Assembly: GCA_003486705.1 (NCBI GenBank)
Contig: DNGE01000137.1
Coordinates: 7,606 to 37,722 of the forward strand
Reading direction: 5' to 3'
Source: Bacillota bacterium
GTDB taxonomy: Bacteria > Bacillota_I > Bacilli_A > MOL361 > Turicibacteraceae
Length of the DNA stretch: 30,117 bases
The notes beneath the pieces were generated by a model. That model was not told the origin of the DNA, made no database searches, and saw only the letters and a list, made by a program, of their open reading frames with translations. This document shows, piece by piece, positions 1-7,295 of this stretch. The stretch's first letter is position 1. Every line of letters begins with the position of its first letter. Made by a program: the position numbers and the translations under genes.

Positions 1-87
1 GAGGCGTTTGTGAGCCGTGGTTGGACATGGGGTGGCGATTGGAATAGCTTAAAAGATTATCAACATTTTGAAAAGAAGTTAAAATAG
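1..87 (+). CDS. C-terminal end of an M15-type peptidoglycan peptidase (partial)
   Basis: The frame is open from the first base to TAG at 85-87 and gives 28 residues. They include the segment RGWTWGGDW followed by KDYQHFE. This pattern is typical of the C-terminal zinc site of M15 D-Ala-D-Ala carboxypeptidase or L-Ala-D-Glu endopeptidase proteins (VanY/CwlK type), where the Asp and His of the GGDW...HFE segment belong to the active site. Such enzymes act on cell-wall peptides outside the membrane. The N-terminal part lies outside the window, so signal peptide and length cannot be judged. The call rests only on this short conserved tail. Confidence 0.7.
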   Translation, partial: EAFVSRGWTWGGDWNSLKDYQHFEKKLK

Positions 88-91
88 TTAA

Positions 92-124
92 AGGGCTGCC
101 TGATAAGTAATGGCAGCCCTTTTG
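92..124. terminator. Bidirectional hairpin terminator between convergent genes
   Basis: AGGGCTGCC (92-100) pairs perfectly with GGCAGCCCT (112-120) around an 11-nt loop. A T run follows on the + strand and an A run precedes it, so the hairpin can end both the peptidase transcript and the convergent ispH transcript. Confidence 0.85.
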
Positions 125-125
125 A

Positions 126-1067
126 TTATCTTCGTTTAATTAATACTTTTTCAGGGGTAATATGTGACGTTTGATCCCATGTATTTGAATCGAATTCATC
201 ATATTGTTCTAAGAAAGTAATGACTTCTTTTGTGACCGGTGTTGGGGTTGAGGCCCCAGATGTGACAGCAACGGTAGATTTTCCTTTTAACCAGTTAAGG
301 TCAATGTCTTCAACGGAACCCACACGATAAGCTGGTGTGTTTGCACGTTCTGAAGAGATTTGAGCTAAGCGCTGTGTGTTATTACTTTTTGGATCCCCTA
401 CGACAATGGTTAACTCGGCTTCTGTTGCTTGGTTAGCGACGGCTTCTTGACGAACTTGTGTGGCGTTGCAGATTTCTTTAATAAATTGAGCGGTTGGGAA
501 TTTGGTTTTTATTTTTTCTGATAATTTAAATACATCCCAAAGACTCATGGTTGTTTGATTGGTAATTAATATTTTATCGTTTTGAAGGGTTAAGCCTTCT
601 AAATCAGCATCATTTGAAATGAGATGAATATGCTCGGGATTCACGCCAAGCGCACCTTCTGGTTCAGGATGTCCTTTTTTTCCAATGTATAGGACATCAA
701 ATCCTTGCGCAATATGCTGTGCCATTAAATCATGTGTTTTAATCACGTCTTTACAGCTTGCGTCAATGACGTGTAATCCTTTATCTATTGCTTTTTGTTT
801 CACATGGGGTGAAATACCGTGTGCGGTAAAAATGACGGTTCCCGTGTCGATTTGATTTAATAGTTCTTCACGTGTTTTATGTTTATCGTCAATGGTAATG
901 ACACCTAAGCTATCGGTTGCTTTTGTAATGTGTTCGTTGTGAACAATCATGCCAAGAACATGAATCGGTCGTGGAATGTTTGGGTCAAGAGCGGCATCTT
1001 GAACCATGTTTAAGGCGTTAATAACGCCGAAACAATAACCGCGAGGAGAAATTTTGATTACGTTCAT
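126..1067 (-). CDS. ispH: 4-hydroxy-3-methylbut-2-enyl diphosphate reductase IspH
   Basis: IspH is an iron-sulfur enzyme that makes IPP and DMAPP from HMBPP in the last step of the cytoplasmic MEP isoprenoid pathway. Counting from the ATG at 1067, the three cluster cysteines are C12 (RGYCFGV), C105 (DASCKDV) and C200 (EICNAT). Substrate-pocket signatures are VHN, TAHG, GHPE, TNQTTMS, DPKSNNTQRL and TSGASTP. The length of 313 residues is normal. I chose the ATG at 1065-1067 because GAGGTGAT sits just upstream; an in-frame GTG at 1076 overlaps that ribosome site. The gene stands alone on the - strand, convergent with the peptidase and divergent from cshB. Confidence 0.96.
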   Translation of the reverse strand: MNVIKISPRGYCFGVINALNMVQDAALDPNIPRPIHVLGMIVHNEHITKATDSLGVITIDDKHKTREELLNQIDTGTVIFTAHGISPHVKQKAIDKGLHVIDASCKDVIKTHDLMAQHIAQGFDVLYIGKKGHPEPEGALGVNPEHIHLISNDADLEGLTLQNDKILITNQTTMSLWDVFKLSEKIKTKFPTAQFIKEICNATQVRQEAVANQATEAELTIVVGDPKSNNTQRLAQISSERANTPAYRVGSVEDIDLNWLKGKSTVAVTSGASTPTPVTKEVITFLEQYDEFDSNTWDQTSHITPEKVLIKRR

Positions 1068-1096
1068 AAGGATCACCTCATCTTTATTTTGCCTTC

Positions 1097-1105
1097 ATTA
1101 TATCA
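1097..1105 (-). promoter_or_regulatory. Extended -10 promoter element of ispH
   Basis: On the - strand this reads TGATATAAT, a perfect extended -10, about 30 nt upstream of the ispH ATG. No good -35 hexamer is seen at 17 nt, as is common for extended -10 promoters. It overlaps the left arm of the inverted repeat at 1105-1151. Confidence 0.55.
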
Positions 1106-1151
1106 TAATTCAACGTATTTCCCCAATAATAAGCGATATATGTTGAATTAT
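1105..1151. repeat. 10-bp perfect inverted repeat in the ispH/cshB divergent spacer
   Basis: ATAATTCAAC (1105-1114) and GTTGAATTAT (1142-1151) are exact reverse complements separated by 27 nt. The left arm touches the ispH -10 element. The right arm contains TTGAAT (1143-1148), which with TAAACT (1167-1172) at 18-nt spacing could be the cshB promoter. The repeat could be an operator or chance in AT-rich DNA. Confidence 0.4.
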
Positions 1152-1271
1152 AGTGAGGTTGTTTGGTAAACTAGAATTTGTGCGTATAAAAAGGAATTTT
1201 TAATAAAGGTGGCTGTCATCCTGTTAAAATTGACAACATTGAACAATACTACAACTAGAGGAGTGATTTAG

Positions 1272-2573
1272 ATGTCGCAACGTTTTCAAGACTTACAATT
1301 AAAACCATATTTAATTAAAGCGATAGAAGATTTACATTTTGAAGAATTAACACAAATTCAAGAACAGGTTATCCCATTAGCATTAAGCAAAAAAGATATT
1401 ATTGGGCAATCGCAAACGGGAAGTGGAAAAACGCATTCTTTCTTAATTCCAATTTTCCAACGTTTAGATGAAGATGTGCAACAAGTTCAAGCTGTTATTA
1501 CAACACCAACACGCGAACTTGCAGAGCAAATTTATTCAGTGGCGCAACACTTAGCATCATTCAGCGGTAAAACAATTAAAATCGCGCGCTTCGTGGGTGG
1601 AACGGATAAACAAAAAACAATTGACAAATTAGGGGTACAACCTCAAATTGTTATTGGAACACCAGGACGTATTAAAGACTTAGCAATCAATGAACGTGCG
1701 TTACTTGTTCATAAAGCAAACATGTTTGTTGTCGATGAGGCTGATATGACGCTTGAAACTGGATTCTTAACAGATATTGACCAAGTAGCTGGTACAATGA
1801 GCAAAGACTTACAAATGATGGTCTTCTCAGCGACGATTCCACAAGGATTAAAACCATTCTTAAAAAAATACATGCGTCAACCAGAACACATTCATATTCA
1901 ACCACGTCAACAAACAGCGGTTAAAATTGAGCATGTCTTATATCCGACAAAACACCGTAGTCGTACAAACATTGTCGCGAATATTTTAAAAACATTAAAT
2001 CCTTATTTAGCGATTATCTTCGTTAATACAAAACAAAAAGCGGCTGAGGTTGCAGATGTGTTAACATCACAAGGCTTAAAAGTTGGACAAATCCATGGGG
2101 ATTTAACACCGCGTAATCGCCGTCAAATGATGCAACGTATTCGTAATTTAGATTATCAATTTATTGTGGCGACAGATATTGCTGCGCGTGGAATTGATAT
2201 TGAAGGAATTTCTCACGTTATCAATTATGAATTACCACAAGACTTAGAGTTTTATATTCACCGTGTTGGACGTACAGCTCGTGGAAATTATGAGGGTATG
2301 GCAATTACGTTATATGATACAAACGAAGAAAACTTACTTGTAGAACTTGAAGGTCGTGGGATTGAGTTTAACTACCGTGAAATTAGAAACGGAGATTTCG
2401 TTGAAGTAAATGCACGTAATGCACGTCAAAAACGTGAAAAAGGGATGACTGAAATCGATAAAATTGCGATCGCTAAAGTTCGTAAACCGAAAACAGTATC
2501 ACCAGGATATAAAAAGAAAATGAAACAAAAAATGGATAAAGTTAGAAAACAAGAACGCCGTAAGCGTAAGTAA
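1272..2573 (+). CDS. cshB: DEAD-box RNA helicase, CshB type
   Basis: This is an ATP-dependent RNA helicase, expected to act in RNA remodelling, cold adaptation and ribosome or mRNA metabolism in the cytoplasm. The helicase motifs appear in order: motif I SQTGSGKT (47-54), Ia PTREL (79-83), GTPGR (129-133), DEAD (155-158), SAT (186-188), ATDIAARGID and HRVGRTAR. A Lys/Arg-rich tail (about residues 385-433) probably binds RNA. At 433 residues it matches the two-RecA-domain core plus a short tail. Its ribosome site is AGAGGAG. nfo starts 11 nt after its stop, so the two are co-transcribed. The CshB rather than CshA assignment rests on size and on the ispH/nfo neighbours, as in Bacillus yqfP-yqfR-yqfS. 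Confidence 0.9.
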   Translation: MSQRFQDLQLKPYLIKAIEDLHFEELTQIQEQVIPLALSKKDIIGQSQTGSGKTHSFLIPIFQRLDEDVQQVQAVITTPTRELAEQIYSVAQHLASFSGKTIKIARFVGGTDKQKTIDKLGVQPQIVIGTPGRIKDLAINERALLVHKANMFVVDEADMTLETGFLTDIDQVAGTMSKDLQMMVFSATIPQGLKPFLKKYMRQPEHIHIQPRQQTAVKIEHVLYPTKHRSRTNIVANILKTLNPYLAIIFVNTKQKAAEVADVLTSQGLKVGQIHGDLTPRNRRQMMQRIRNLDYQFIVATDIAARGIDIEGISHVINYELPQDLEFYIHRVGRTARGNYEGMAITLYDTNEENLLVELEGRGIEFNYREIRNGDFVEVNARNARQKREKGMTEIDKIAIAKVRKPKTVSPGYKKKMKQKMDKVRKQERRKRK

Positions 2574-2584
2574 AGGAGAATTTC

Positions 2585-3487
2585 ATGTTGAAAATTGGCT
2601 GTCATGTTGGATTATCAGCACCCGAAATGTTACTAGGCTCTGCAAAAGAAGCTGTTTCATACGGTGCTAATACATTTATGATTTATACAGGAGCGCCTCA
2701 AAATACGCGTCGTAAACCCGTCGAAGAATTAAACATTGAAGCGGGATGGGCCTATATGAAGGCGCACGGAATTAATGATTTTGTGGTTCATGCACCTTAT
2801 ATCATTAACTTAGGAAACTCTGTTAAACCAGAAACATATGAGTTAGCCGTCGAATTTTTAGCAAAAGAAATTGAACGTACAAAAGCGGTTGGTTCAAAAA
2901 CATTAGTACTACATCCAGGGGCTCATGTTGGTGCAGGAGCTGAAGTGGGACTACAAACGATTGTTAATGGTTTAAATGAAGTACTAACAAAAGATACAGA
3001 AGTCAACATTGCACTTGAAACAATGGCTGGTAAAGGAACAGAACTAGGTAGAAGTTTTGATGAGCTAGCGCATATTTTTGATGGCGTGGTTCACAATGAG
3101 AAATTACGCGTATGTTTTGATACGTGCCATGTACATGATGCAGGGTATGACATCGTGAGTGACTTTGATGGCGTAATGGAATCATTTGATCGTCTCATTG
3201 GTAAAGAACAGATTGCTGTTTTTCATATGAATGACAGTAAAAATATCACAGGTGCTAAAAAAGACCGTCATGAAAATGCGGGATTTGGAGAAATTGGATT
3301 TGATGCATTAAAATATATTATGTATCATAAAGATTTCAAAAAAGTGCCGAAAATTTTAGAAACACCTTATGTTGCAGTTGAAGATTCAAAAACGAAGCTG
3401 CCACCGTATAAACATGAAATTGAAATGTTTAGAAAAGGTGAATATAATCCTAATTTATTAAAAGAGATTTTAGGTTTGAATGACTAA
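2585..3487 (+). CDS. nfo: Endonuclease IV (AP endonuclease)
   Basis: Endonuclease IV cleaves DNA 5' of abasic sites and removes blocked 3' ends in base-excision repair. It uses three metal ions in a TIM barrel. The ligand set is complete: H69 (VVHAPY), H110 (VLHPGAH), E145 (LETMAGKG), D179 and H182 (DTCHVHDAGYD), H214 (FHMNDSK), D227 and H229 (KDRHENAG), and the Glu of ILETPY. At 300 residues the length is normal for the family. AAAGGAG lies just before the ATG. It follows cshB by 11 nt and ends at a strong terminator, so it is the last gene of a two-gene unit. Confidence 0.96.
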   Translation: MLKIGCHVGLSAPEMLLGSAKEAVSYGANTFMIYTGAPQNTRRKPVEELNIEAGWAYMKAHGINDFVVHAPYIINLGNSVKPETYELAVEFLAKEIERTKAVGSKTLVLHPGAHVGAGAEVGLQTIVNGLNEVLTKDTEVNIALETMAGKGTELGRSFDELAHIFDGVVHNEKLRVCFDTCHVHDAGYDIVSDFDGVMESFDRLIGKEQIAVFHMNDSKNITGAKKDRHENAGFGEIGFDALKYIMYHKDFKKVPKILETPYVAVEDSKTKLPPYKHEIEMFRKGEYNPNLLKEILGLND

Positions 3488-3491
3488 TCAA

Positions 3492-3532
3492 AATCCCACT
3501 TGCCATAATGTGCAGGTGGGATTTTTTTTTTA
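3492..3532 (+). terminator. Rho-independent terminator after nfo
   Basis: AATCCCACTTGC pairs with GCAGGTGGGATT around a short loop, with one mismatched pair next to the loop. An unbroken run of T follows. Confidence 0.9.
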
Positions 3533-3560
3533 TAAGAGGAGAGGTGCTTAAACATAAGCA

Positions 3561-3587
3561 GAGGCCATCTGTTAAACAAATGACCTC
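3561..3587 (-). terminator. Possible weak terminator hairpin of the orphan - strand gene
   Basis: Read on the - strand, GAGGTCAT pairs with ATGGCCTC (one G-U pair) directly after the stop of the gene at 3595-3864. The + strand version contains a C-A mismatch, so the hairpin fits - strand RNA better. The U tract is poor. Confidence 0.4.
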
Positions 3588-3594
3588 CTGGTTG

Positions 3595-3864
3595 TTACTT
3601 ATTAAAAATAATGTTGCGTTTGATTGTTGTGATTAGTTCATTAAATTTTGAAACGTTATGGATTGAAAGTTTGGTTCTTAATATGTCATGTTTTAATGAA
3701 AGTGATGTCTCATCCATGATGTTCTCCCAATCGCTACATAGTAAGTCATGAAATTGTTTAAGTACGTTTGAATCAATCCGTAAATCATTTTTTTTGTTTA
3801 AGGCTTCAAGTTCCTGAAGTGAAATTTGTGTTAATTGATTTTTTATGTTTTGATACACTTTCAT
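3595..3864 (-). CDS. Small uncharacterised protein (89 aa)
   Basis: I do not recognise this protein. The ATG at 3864 has a G-rich ribosome site (GGGGGGTG) very close upstream; an in-frame GTG at 3867 is an alternative start. The 89 residues are hydrophilic, rich in Leu, Lys, Asn and Asp, with no membrane segment or signal peptide and a single Cys (LLCSDWENIMD). The heptad-like Leu/Ile spacing suggests a mainly helical protein. It is monocistronic, antisense to its neighbours nfo and the flavodiiron gene, with a hairpin just after its stop. The start context, the trailing hairpin and the isolated position favour a real gene. No function is offered. Confidence 0.6.
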   Translation of the reverse strand: MKVYQNIKNQLTQISLQELEALNKKNDLRIDSNVLKQFHDLLCSDWENIMDETSLSLKHDILRTKLSIHNVSKFNELITTIKRNIIFNK

Positions 3865-4059
3865 CACCCCCCAGTGATCGCGTCATTTAATAAATATATT
3901 ATTCACTATATTAAAAAACGTGTCATTGTATTCTGAAATTTTCGTGTTTTTATGCAAATTATGATAGAAAATGAAAGTTTTATGTTTGAATTTTAGAAAA
4001 GAAGAGTCTTTTTACAAGAAATAGTGTCGAACTTTGAATCATAAAAAAAGTGCAAATGA

Positions 4060-4089
4060 TTGGATAATCCCTTTAATAACTTTTAAAAT
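4060..4089 (+). promoter_or_regulatory. Candidate promoter of the flavodiiron gene
   Basis: TTGGAT (4060-4065) and TAAAAT (4084-4089) are separated by 18 nt, 43 nt before the ATG. The surrounding 265-nt gap (3868-4132) is very AT-rich, so a chance match is possible. Nothing else was recognised in the gap. Confidence 0.35.
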
Positions 4090-4132
4090 AAAAGAAGTAG
4101 CTATTTTAAGGAGAAGCCAATAGGAGGGTTAT

Positions 4133-5362
4133 ATGAAAACGTTAAAGATTGCAAATGATGTATACTGGCTTGGGGTTCAAGATCATGACCTTGAAGTATT
4201 TGATATTGTAATGGAGACGAAATATGGAACGTCTTATAATTCTTATTTAATTAAAGGAAGCGAAAAAACGGCGCTTGTTGATACGGCTAAATATAAATAT
4301 GTAGAGCAGTATATCGATAAAGTATCATCGCTTGTTAGTTTAAACCAAATTGATTACTTAATTGTTCACCACACAGAACCTGATCATGCTGGGTCAATTG
4401 AAAAGATGCTAGAATTAAATCCAAATTTAACAATTGTCGCGAGCCCTGTTGCAATTAATTATTTAAAAAATATCGTGAATACGACCTTTAATACGTATCC
4501 TGTAAAAGGCGGTGACACCTTATCGTTAGGAGATAAAACATTAAACTTTATTAGTGCTCCAAATTTACATTGGCCGGATACGATTTATTCTTACTTAGAA
4601 GAAGAGCATCTTTTATTTACATGTGATTCTTTTGGAAGTCATTATGCATTTGATGAGGTGTTGATGTCTAAATTGCCAGCAAGTCAGAATGAAGCATACT
4701 TAGATGCGTTGTATCAGTACTATGTTCCAATCTTCTCACCGTTTAAATCGTTTGTGATTAAAGCCATTGAACTCATTTCAAATTTAGAGATAAAGATGAT
4801 TTGTCCGGGACATGGACCTGTTTTAGATGATCGTGTTGAAGAAGTTGTGAACACGTATAAACAATGGTCAACACTAGAACAGTGTCATGAAAAATCGGTT
4901 GTTATCTGTTATACGTCAGCGTATGGTTATACGCAACTCATGGCAAAAACGATTGAAGAAAACATCTTGGCAGAAAATCTAAATGTTAAAGTTTATGCGT
5001 ATGACTTAAATGTGAAAAATTATGAGGCGCTTAAACCAATCGTTTTAGAACAAATAAAGACAGCCGATGCTTTATTAATCGGTGCGTCAACGATAAATCG
5101 TGATGCCGTTGCGATTGTGTGGGATTTGCTAGCAAATTTATCACCTATTGTACACGGAGGGAAAATAGGAGCTGCCTTCGGTTCATATGGTTGGAGCGGT
5201 GAAGCACCTGATTACGTGCATGCACGTTTAGAACAATTAAAGTTTAAAGTGTTAGACCCTGTCAAAGTTTGTTTTAAACCGACGGAGGAAAAATTAGAAT
5301 CATCAAAGATGCTTGGGCAACGTGTCGGACGTTGCGTTGAAGCAGGGAAGTTAGTTGATTAA
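4133..5362 (+). CDS. fprA: Flavodiiron protein (A-type flavoprotein, O2/NO reductase)
   Basis: Flavodiiron proteins reduce O2 to water and/or NO to N2O in the cytoplasm and protect anaerobes. The N-terminal metallo-beta-lactamase domain (about 1-250) carries the diiron ligands H80, E82, D84 and H85 (HHTEPDHAGS), H146 (NLHWPDT), D165 (CDSFGSH) and H227 (PGHGPV). The C-terminal flavodoxin domain (about 255-409) starts with the FMN phosphate loop TSAYGYT (261-267). The length of 409 residues fits the two-domain class with no extra rubredoxin domain, so electrons must come from a separate rubredoxin or reductase. AGGAGGG precedes the ATG. It is a single-gene unit with its own terminator. Substrate preference (O2 or NO) cannot be read from sequence. 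Confidence 0.93.
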   Translation: MKTLKIANDVYWLGVQDHDLEVFDIVMETKYGTSYNSYLIKGSEKTALVDTAKYKYVEQYIDKVSSLVSLNQIDYLIVHHTEPDHAGSIEKMLELNPNLTIVASPVAINYLKNIVNTTFNTYPVKGGDTLSLGDKTLNFISAPNLHWPDTIYSYLEEEHLLFTCDSFGSHYAFDEVLMSKLPASQNEAYLDALYQYYVPIFSPFKSFVIKAIELISNLEIKMICPGHGPVLDDRVEEVVNTYKQWSTLEQCHEKSVVICYTSAYGYTQLMAKTIEENILAENLNVKVYAYDLNVKNYEALKPIVLEQIKTADALLIGASTINRDAVAIVWDLLANLSPIVHGGKIGAAFGSYGWSGEAPDYVHARLEQLKFKVLDPVKVCFKPTEEKLESSKMLGQRVGRCVEAGKLVD

Positions 5363-5363
5363 G

Positions 5364-5390
5364 AAGATGTCGCTTGCGACATCTTTTTTT
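5364..5390 (+). terminator. Rho-independent terminator after the flavodiiron gene
   Basis: AAGATGTCGC (5364-5373) and GCGACATCTT (5376-5385) pair perfectly and are followed by T. The hairpin begins 2 nt after the stop codon. From here to 5682 nothing convincing was recognised. Confidence 0.9.
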
Positions 5391-5682
5391 ATGTTAAAAA
5401 TTAAATCCCATGGTGCAAAAAAAGTGAGCGCTGCGGTTATAAAAGAGGCTAACCAAAGTCGTGAACATGTATTCGGTCATATTTATAGATACACTTTGCT
5501 TCGAGAGGGAAGAAGGGTGGAGGAGATGCTTATAAGAATTAAAGTGGAGGCAATTAACAAGGATAATGAAAGATTTAGATAGACAGCATAGAGAGATTGG
5601 TATCAGGCTGAAATCATAACAGATTGAAAAACTAGACAGTATAACGTCGAAAATAAAAATAGGACAAATGTACTAACTATTA

Positions 5683-5730
5683 TTGACAACGCTTACAAAT
5701 GGTGGTATTTTAATTATGTAAGCGGTAACT
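5683..5730 (+). promoter_or_regulatory. Promoter of the PTS operon with two cre-like operators
   Basis: TTGACA (5683-5688) and TATTTT (5706-5711) are 17 nt apart. A cre-like sequence TGACAACGCTTACA (5684-5697) overlaps the -35 and differs from the consensus TGWAANCGNTNWCA at one position. A second, TGTAAGCGGTAACT (5717-5730), also has one mismatch and lies at about the transcription start. Their centres are 33 bp apart. They share an inverted CGCTTAC/GTAAGCG core. CcpA or another LacI-family repressor is the likely ligand. Confidence 0.65.
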
Positions 5731-5808
5731 AAAGTTAGGTTGGGGAATATTAACTTAGGAATTTGCTTTAAATGAATGTTATGAAACAATATGAGGAGGC
5801 GTATTAAT

Positions 5809-7191
5809 ATGGGGAAATATGAGGCATTAGCAAAAGAAATTGTGCAACAAATCGGGGGGAAAGAAAATATTTCGAGTTTAACGCATTGTGTCACACGTTT
5901 GCGTTTTCACTTAAAAGATGAATCGCGTGCCAATGATGGAAATGTTAAAGCAATAAAGGGTGTTGTATCCTTAGTTAAAAGCAGTGGACAATATCAAGTT
6001 GTCATTGGAAATCATGTTCCTGAAGTGTATGAGGAAGTTTGTAAGGTTGCAAACTTATCAAGTCAGAACACTAGCGTGGATCATCATGGAAAGCAAGGCG
6101 TGTGGGCAACGTTAATAAATTATATTTCTGGAATATTTGGACCGTGTTTAGCTGTTTTATGTGCAAGTGGGATGGTGAAAGGATTTTTATCATTGTTTGT
6201 CTTTTTAGGGCTAATGAATGAAGCTCAGGGAATGTATCAAATTATTAATGGTATTGGGGATGCTTTATTTTACTTCTTTCCTGTCTTATTAGGGTTCTCA
6301 TCAGCTTCTAAATTTGGTATGTCTCCATATTTAGGTGCGGTGATTGGTGCTGCTTTTGTTTATCCAGACTTGCAAGGGGTTGACTTGAGCGTTTTAGGAA
6401 TGACAATTAACGTCACTTACACGTCAACTGTTCTACCAATTATCTTTACAAATATTTTGGCAGCGTGGTTATATAAAAAATTTAACAAGGTGATTCCAGA
6501 TGTCGTTAAAACATTTTTAGTTCCGATGCTAGTTATGTTTATCGCTGTTCCAATTGGATTTTGTGTCATTGGGGTTGCTGCAAACTGGATAACGCAAGTG
6601 ATTACTGATCTAATCATGGCTGTTTATGGCTTTAGTCCATTAGTTGCAGGACTATTCTTAGGAACACTGTGGCAAATTTTAGTAATCTTTGGGGTTCATA
6701 ATGGCTTGGTTGCTATTGCCATTGCAGGGTTAATGACAACAGGTTCAACACCAATTTTCTCAACCATTACGGCAACAACTTTGGCACAAGGTGCTGTTGT
6801 TTTTGCAATATGGATGAAAACAAAAGACAAAGATTTAAAAGCAATTGCATTACCTGCTTGGATTTCATGTATCTTTGGTGTCTCAGAACCAGCCATTTAT
6901 GGGATTACGTTATCAAGAATGAAGTATTTCATTATTTCATTAATTGGTGCTGGTCTTGCTGGTGCATGGGTAGGATTTACGGGTGTATTAACTAAAGTTA
7001 TGGGAGGTTTAGGTATCTTTGCGCTTCCATCATTACTCGCTCAAAGCACATCAGATTTTATTAATGTTTGTATCTCAATCTTAATTGCCATTGTATTTAG
7101 CTTTACACTAACATGGATTATGTATGATGAAAACAAACCGAGCAAGGAAGTTTCTAAAACATCGTTAAAACAAAAGAAGTTAAAAGCTTAA
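5809..7191 (+). CDS. PTS beta-glucoside-type transporter EIIBC
   Basis: This membrane permease imports and phosphorylates a sugar using phosphate relayed from HPr and a EIIA. The N-terminal EIIB domain (about 1-85) has the phospho-cysteine C27 in SLTHCVTRLRF. The EIIC domain (about 100-445) is strongly hydrophobic with about ten segments and contains GVSEPAIYG, the family's substrate-site motif. There is no C-terminal EIIA domain in the 460 residues, so EIIA must be supplied by another gene. I chose ATG 5809 because GAGGAGG lies just upstream; an upstream in-frame ATG at 5791 overlaps that site. The next gene is a 6-phospho-beta-glucosidase, which points to a beta-glucoside (cellobiose, salicin or arbutin type) substrate. 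Confidence 0.88.
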   Translation: MGKYEALAKEIVQQIGGKENISSLTHCVTRLRFHLKDESRANDGNVKAIKGVVSLVKSSGQYQVVIGNHVPEVYEEVCKVANLSSQNTSVDHHGKQGVWATLINYISGIFGPCLAVLCASGMVKGFLSLFVFLGLMNEAQGMYQIINGIGDALFYFFPVLLGFSSASKFGMSPYLGAVIGAAFVYPDLQGVDLSVLGMTINVTYTSTVLPIIFTNILAAWLYKKFNKVIPDVVKTFLVPMLVMFIAVPIGFCVIGVAANWITQVITDLIMAVYGFSPLVAGLFLGTLWQILVIFGVHNGLVAIAIAGLMTTGSTPIFSTITATTLAQGAVVFAIWMKTKDKDLKAIALPAWISCIFGVSEPAIYGITLSRMKYFIISLIGAGLAGAWVGFTGVLTKVMGGLGIFALPSLLAQSTSDFINVCISILIAIVFSFTLTWIMYDENKPSKEVSKTSLKQKKLKA

Positions 7192-7243
7192 GATAATAAG
7201 TCAGAAAACATTAAAAGTTAGCGTTACAAAATAACTAGGAGCG

Positions 7244-7269
7244 GAGAAGTAGGAAGACTCTTACTTCTC
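7244..7269 (+). other. Intercistronic hairpin between EIIBC and the glucosidase
   Basis: GAGAAGTA (7244-7251) pairs exactly with TACTTCTC (7262-7269). No U tract follows, so it is more likely a processing or stability element than a terminator. Confidence 0.5.
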
Positions 7270-7295
7270 TAAAAATAATAAGGAGGAGCATTGTT

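Noticed and set aside
5355..5582. 75-codon + strand ORF after the flavodiiron gene
   Set aside because: It starts inside that gene, runs through its terminator hairpin, has no ribosome site at an internal start and shows no recognisable domain.
6810..6995. Internal alternative-frame ORF in the EIIBC gene
   Set aside because: Out-of-frame shadow with unlikely Cys/Trp-rich composition; similar cases at 7405-7605 and 11335-11523.
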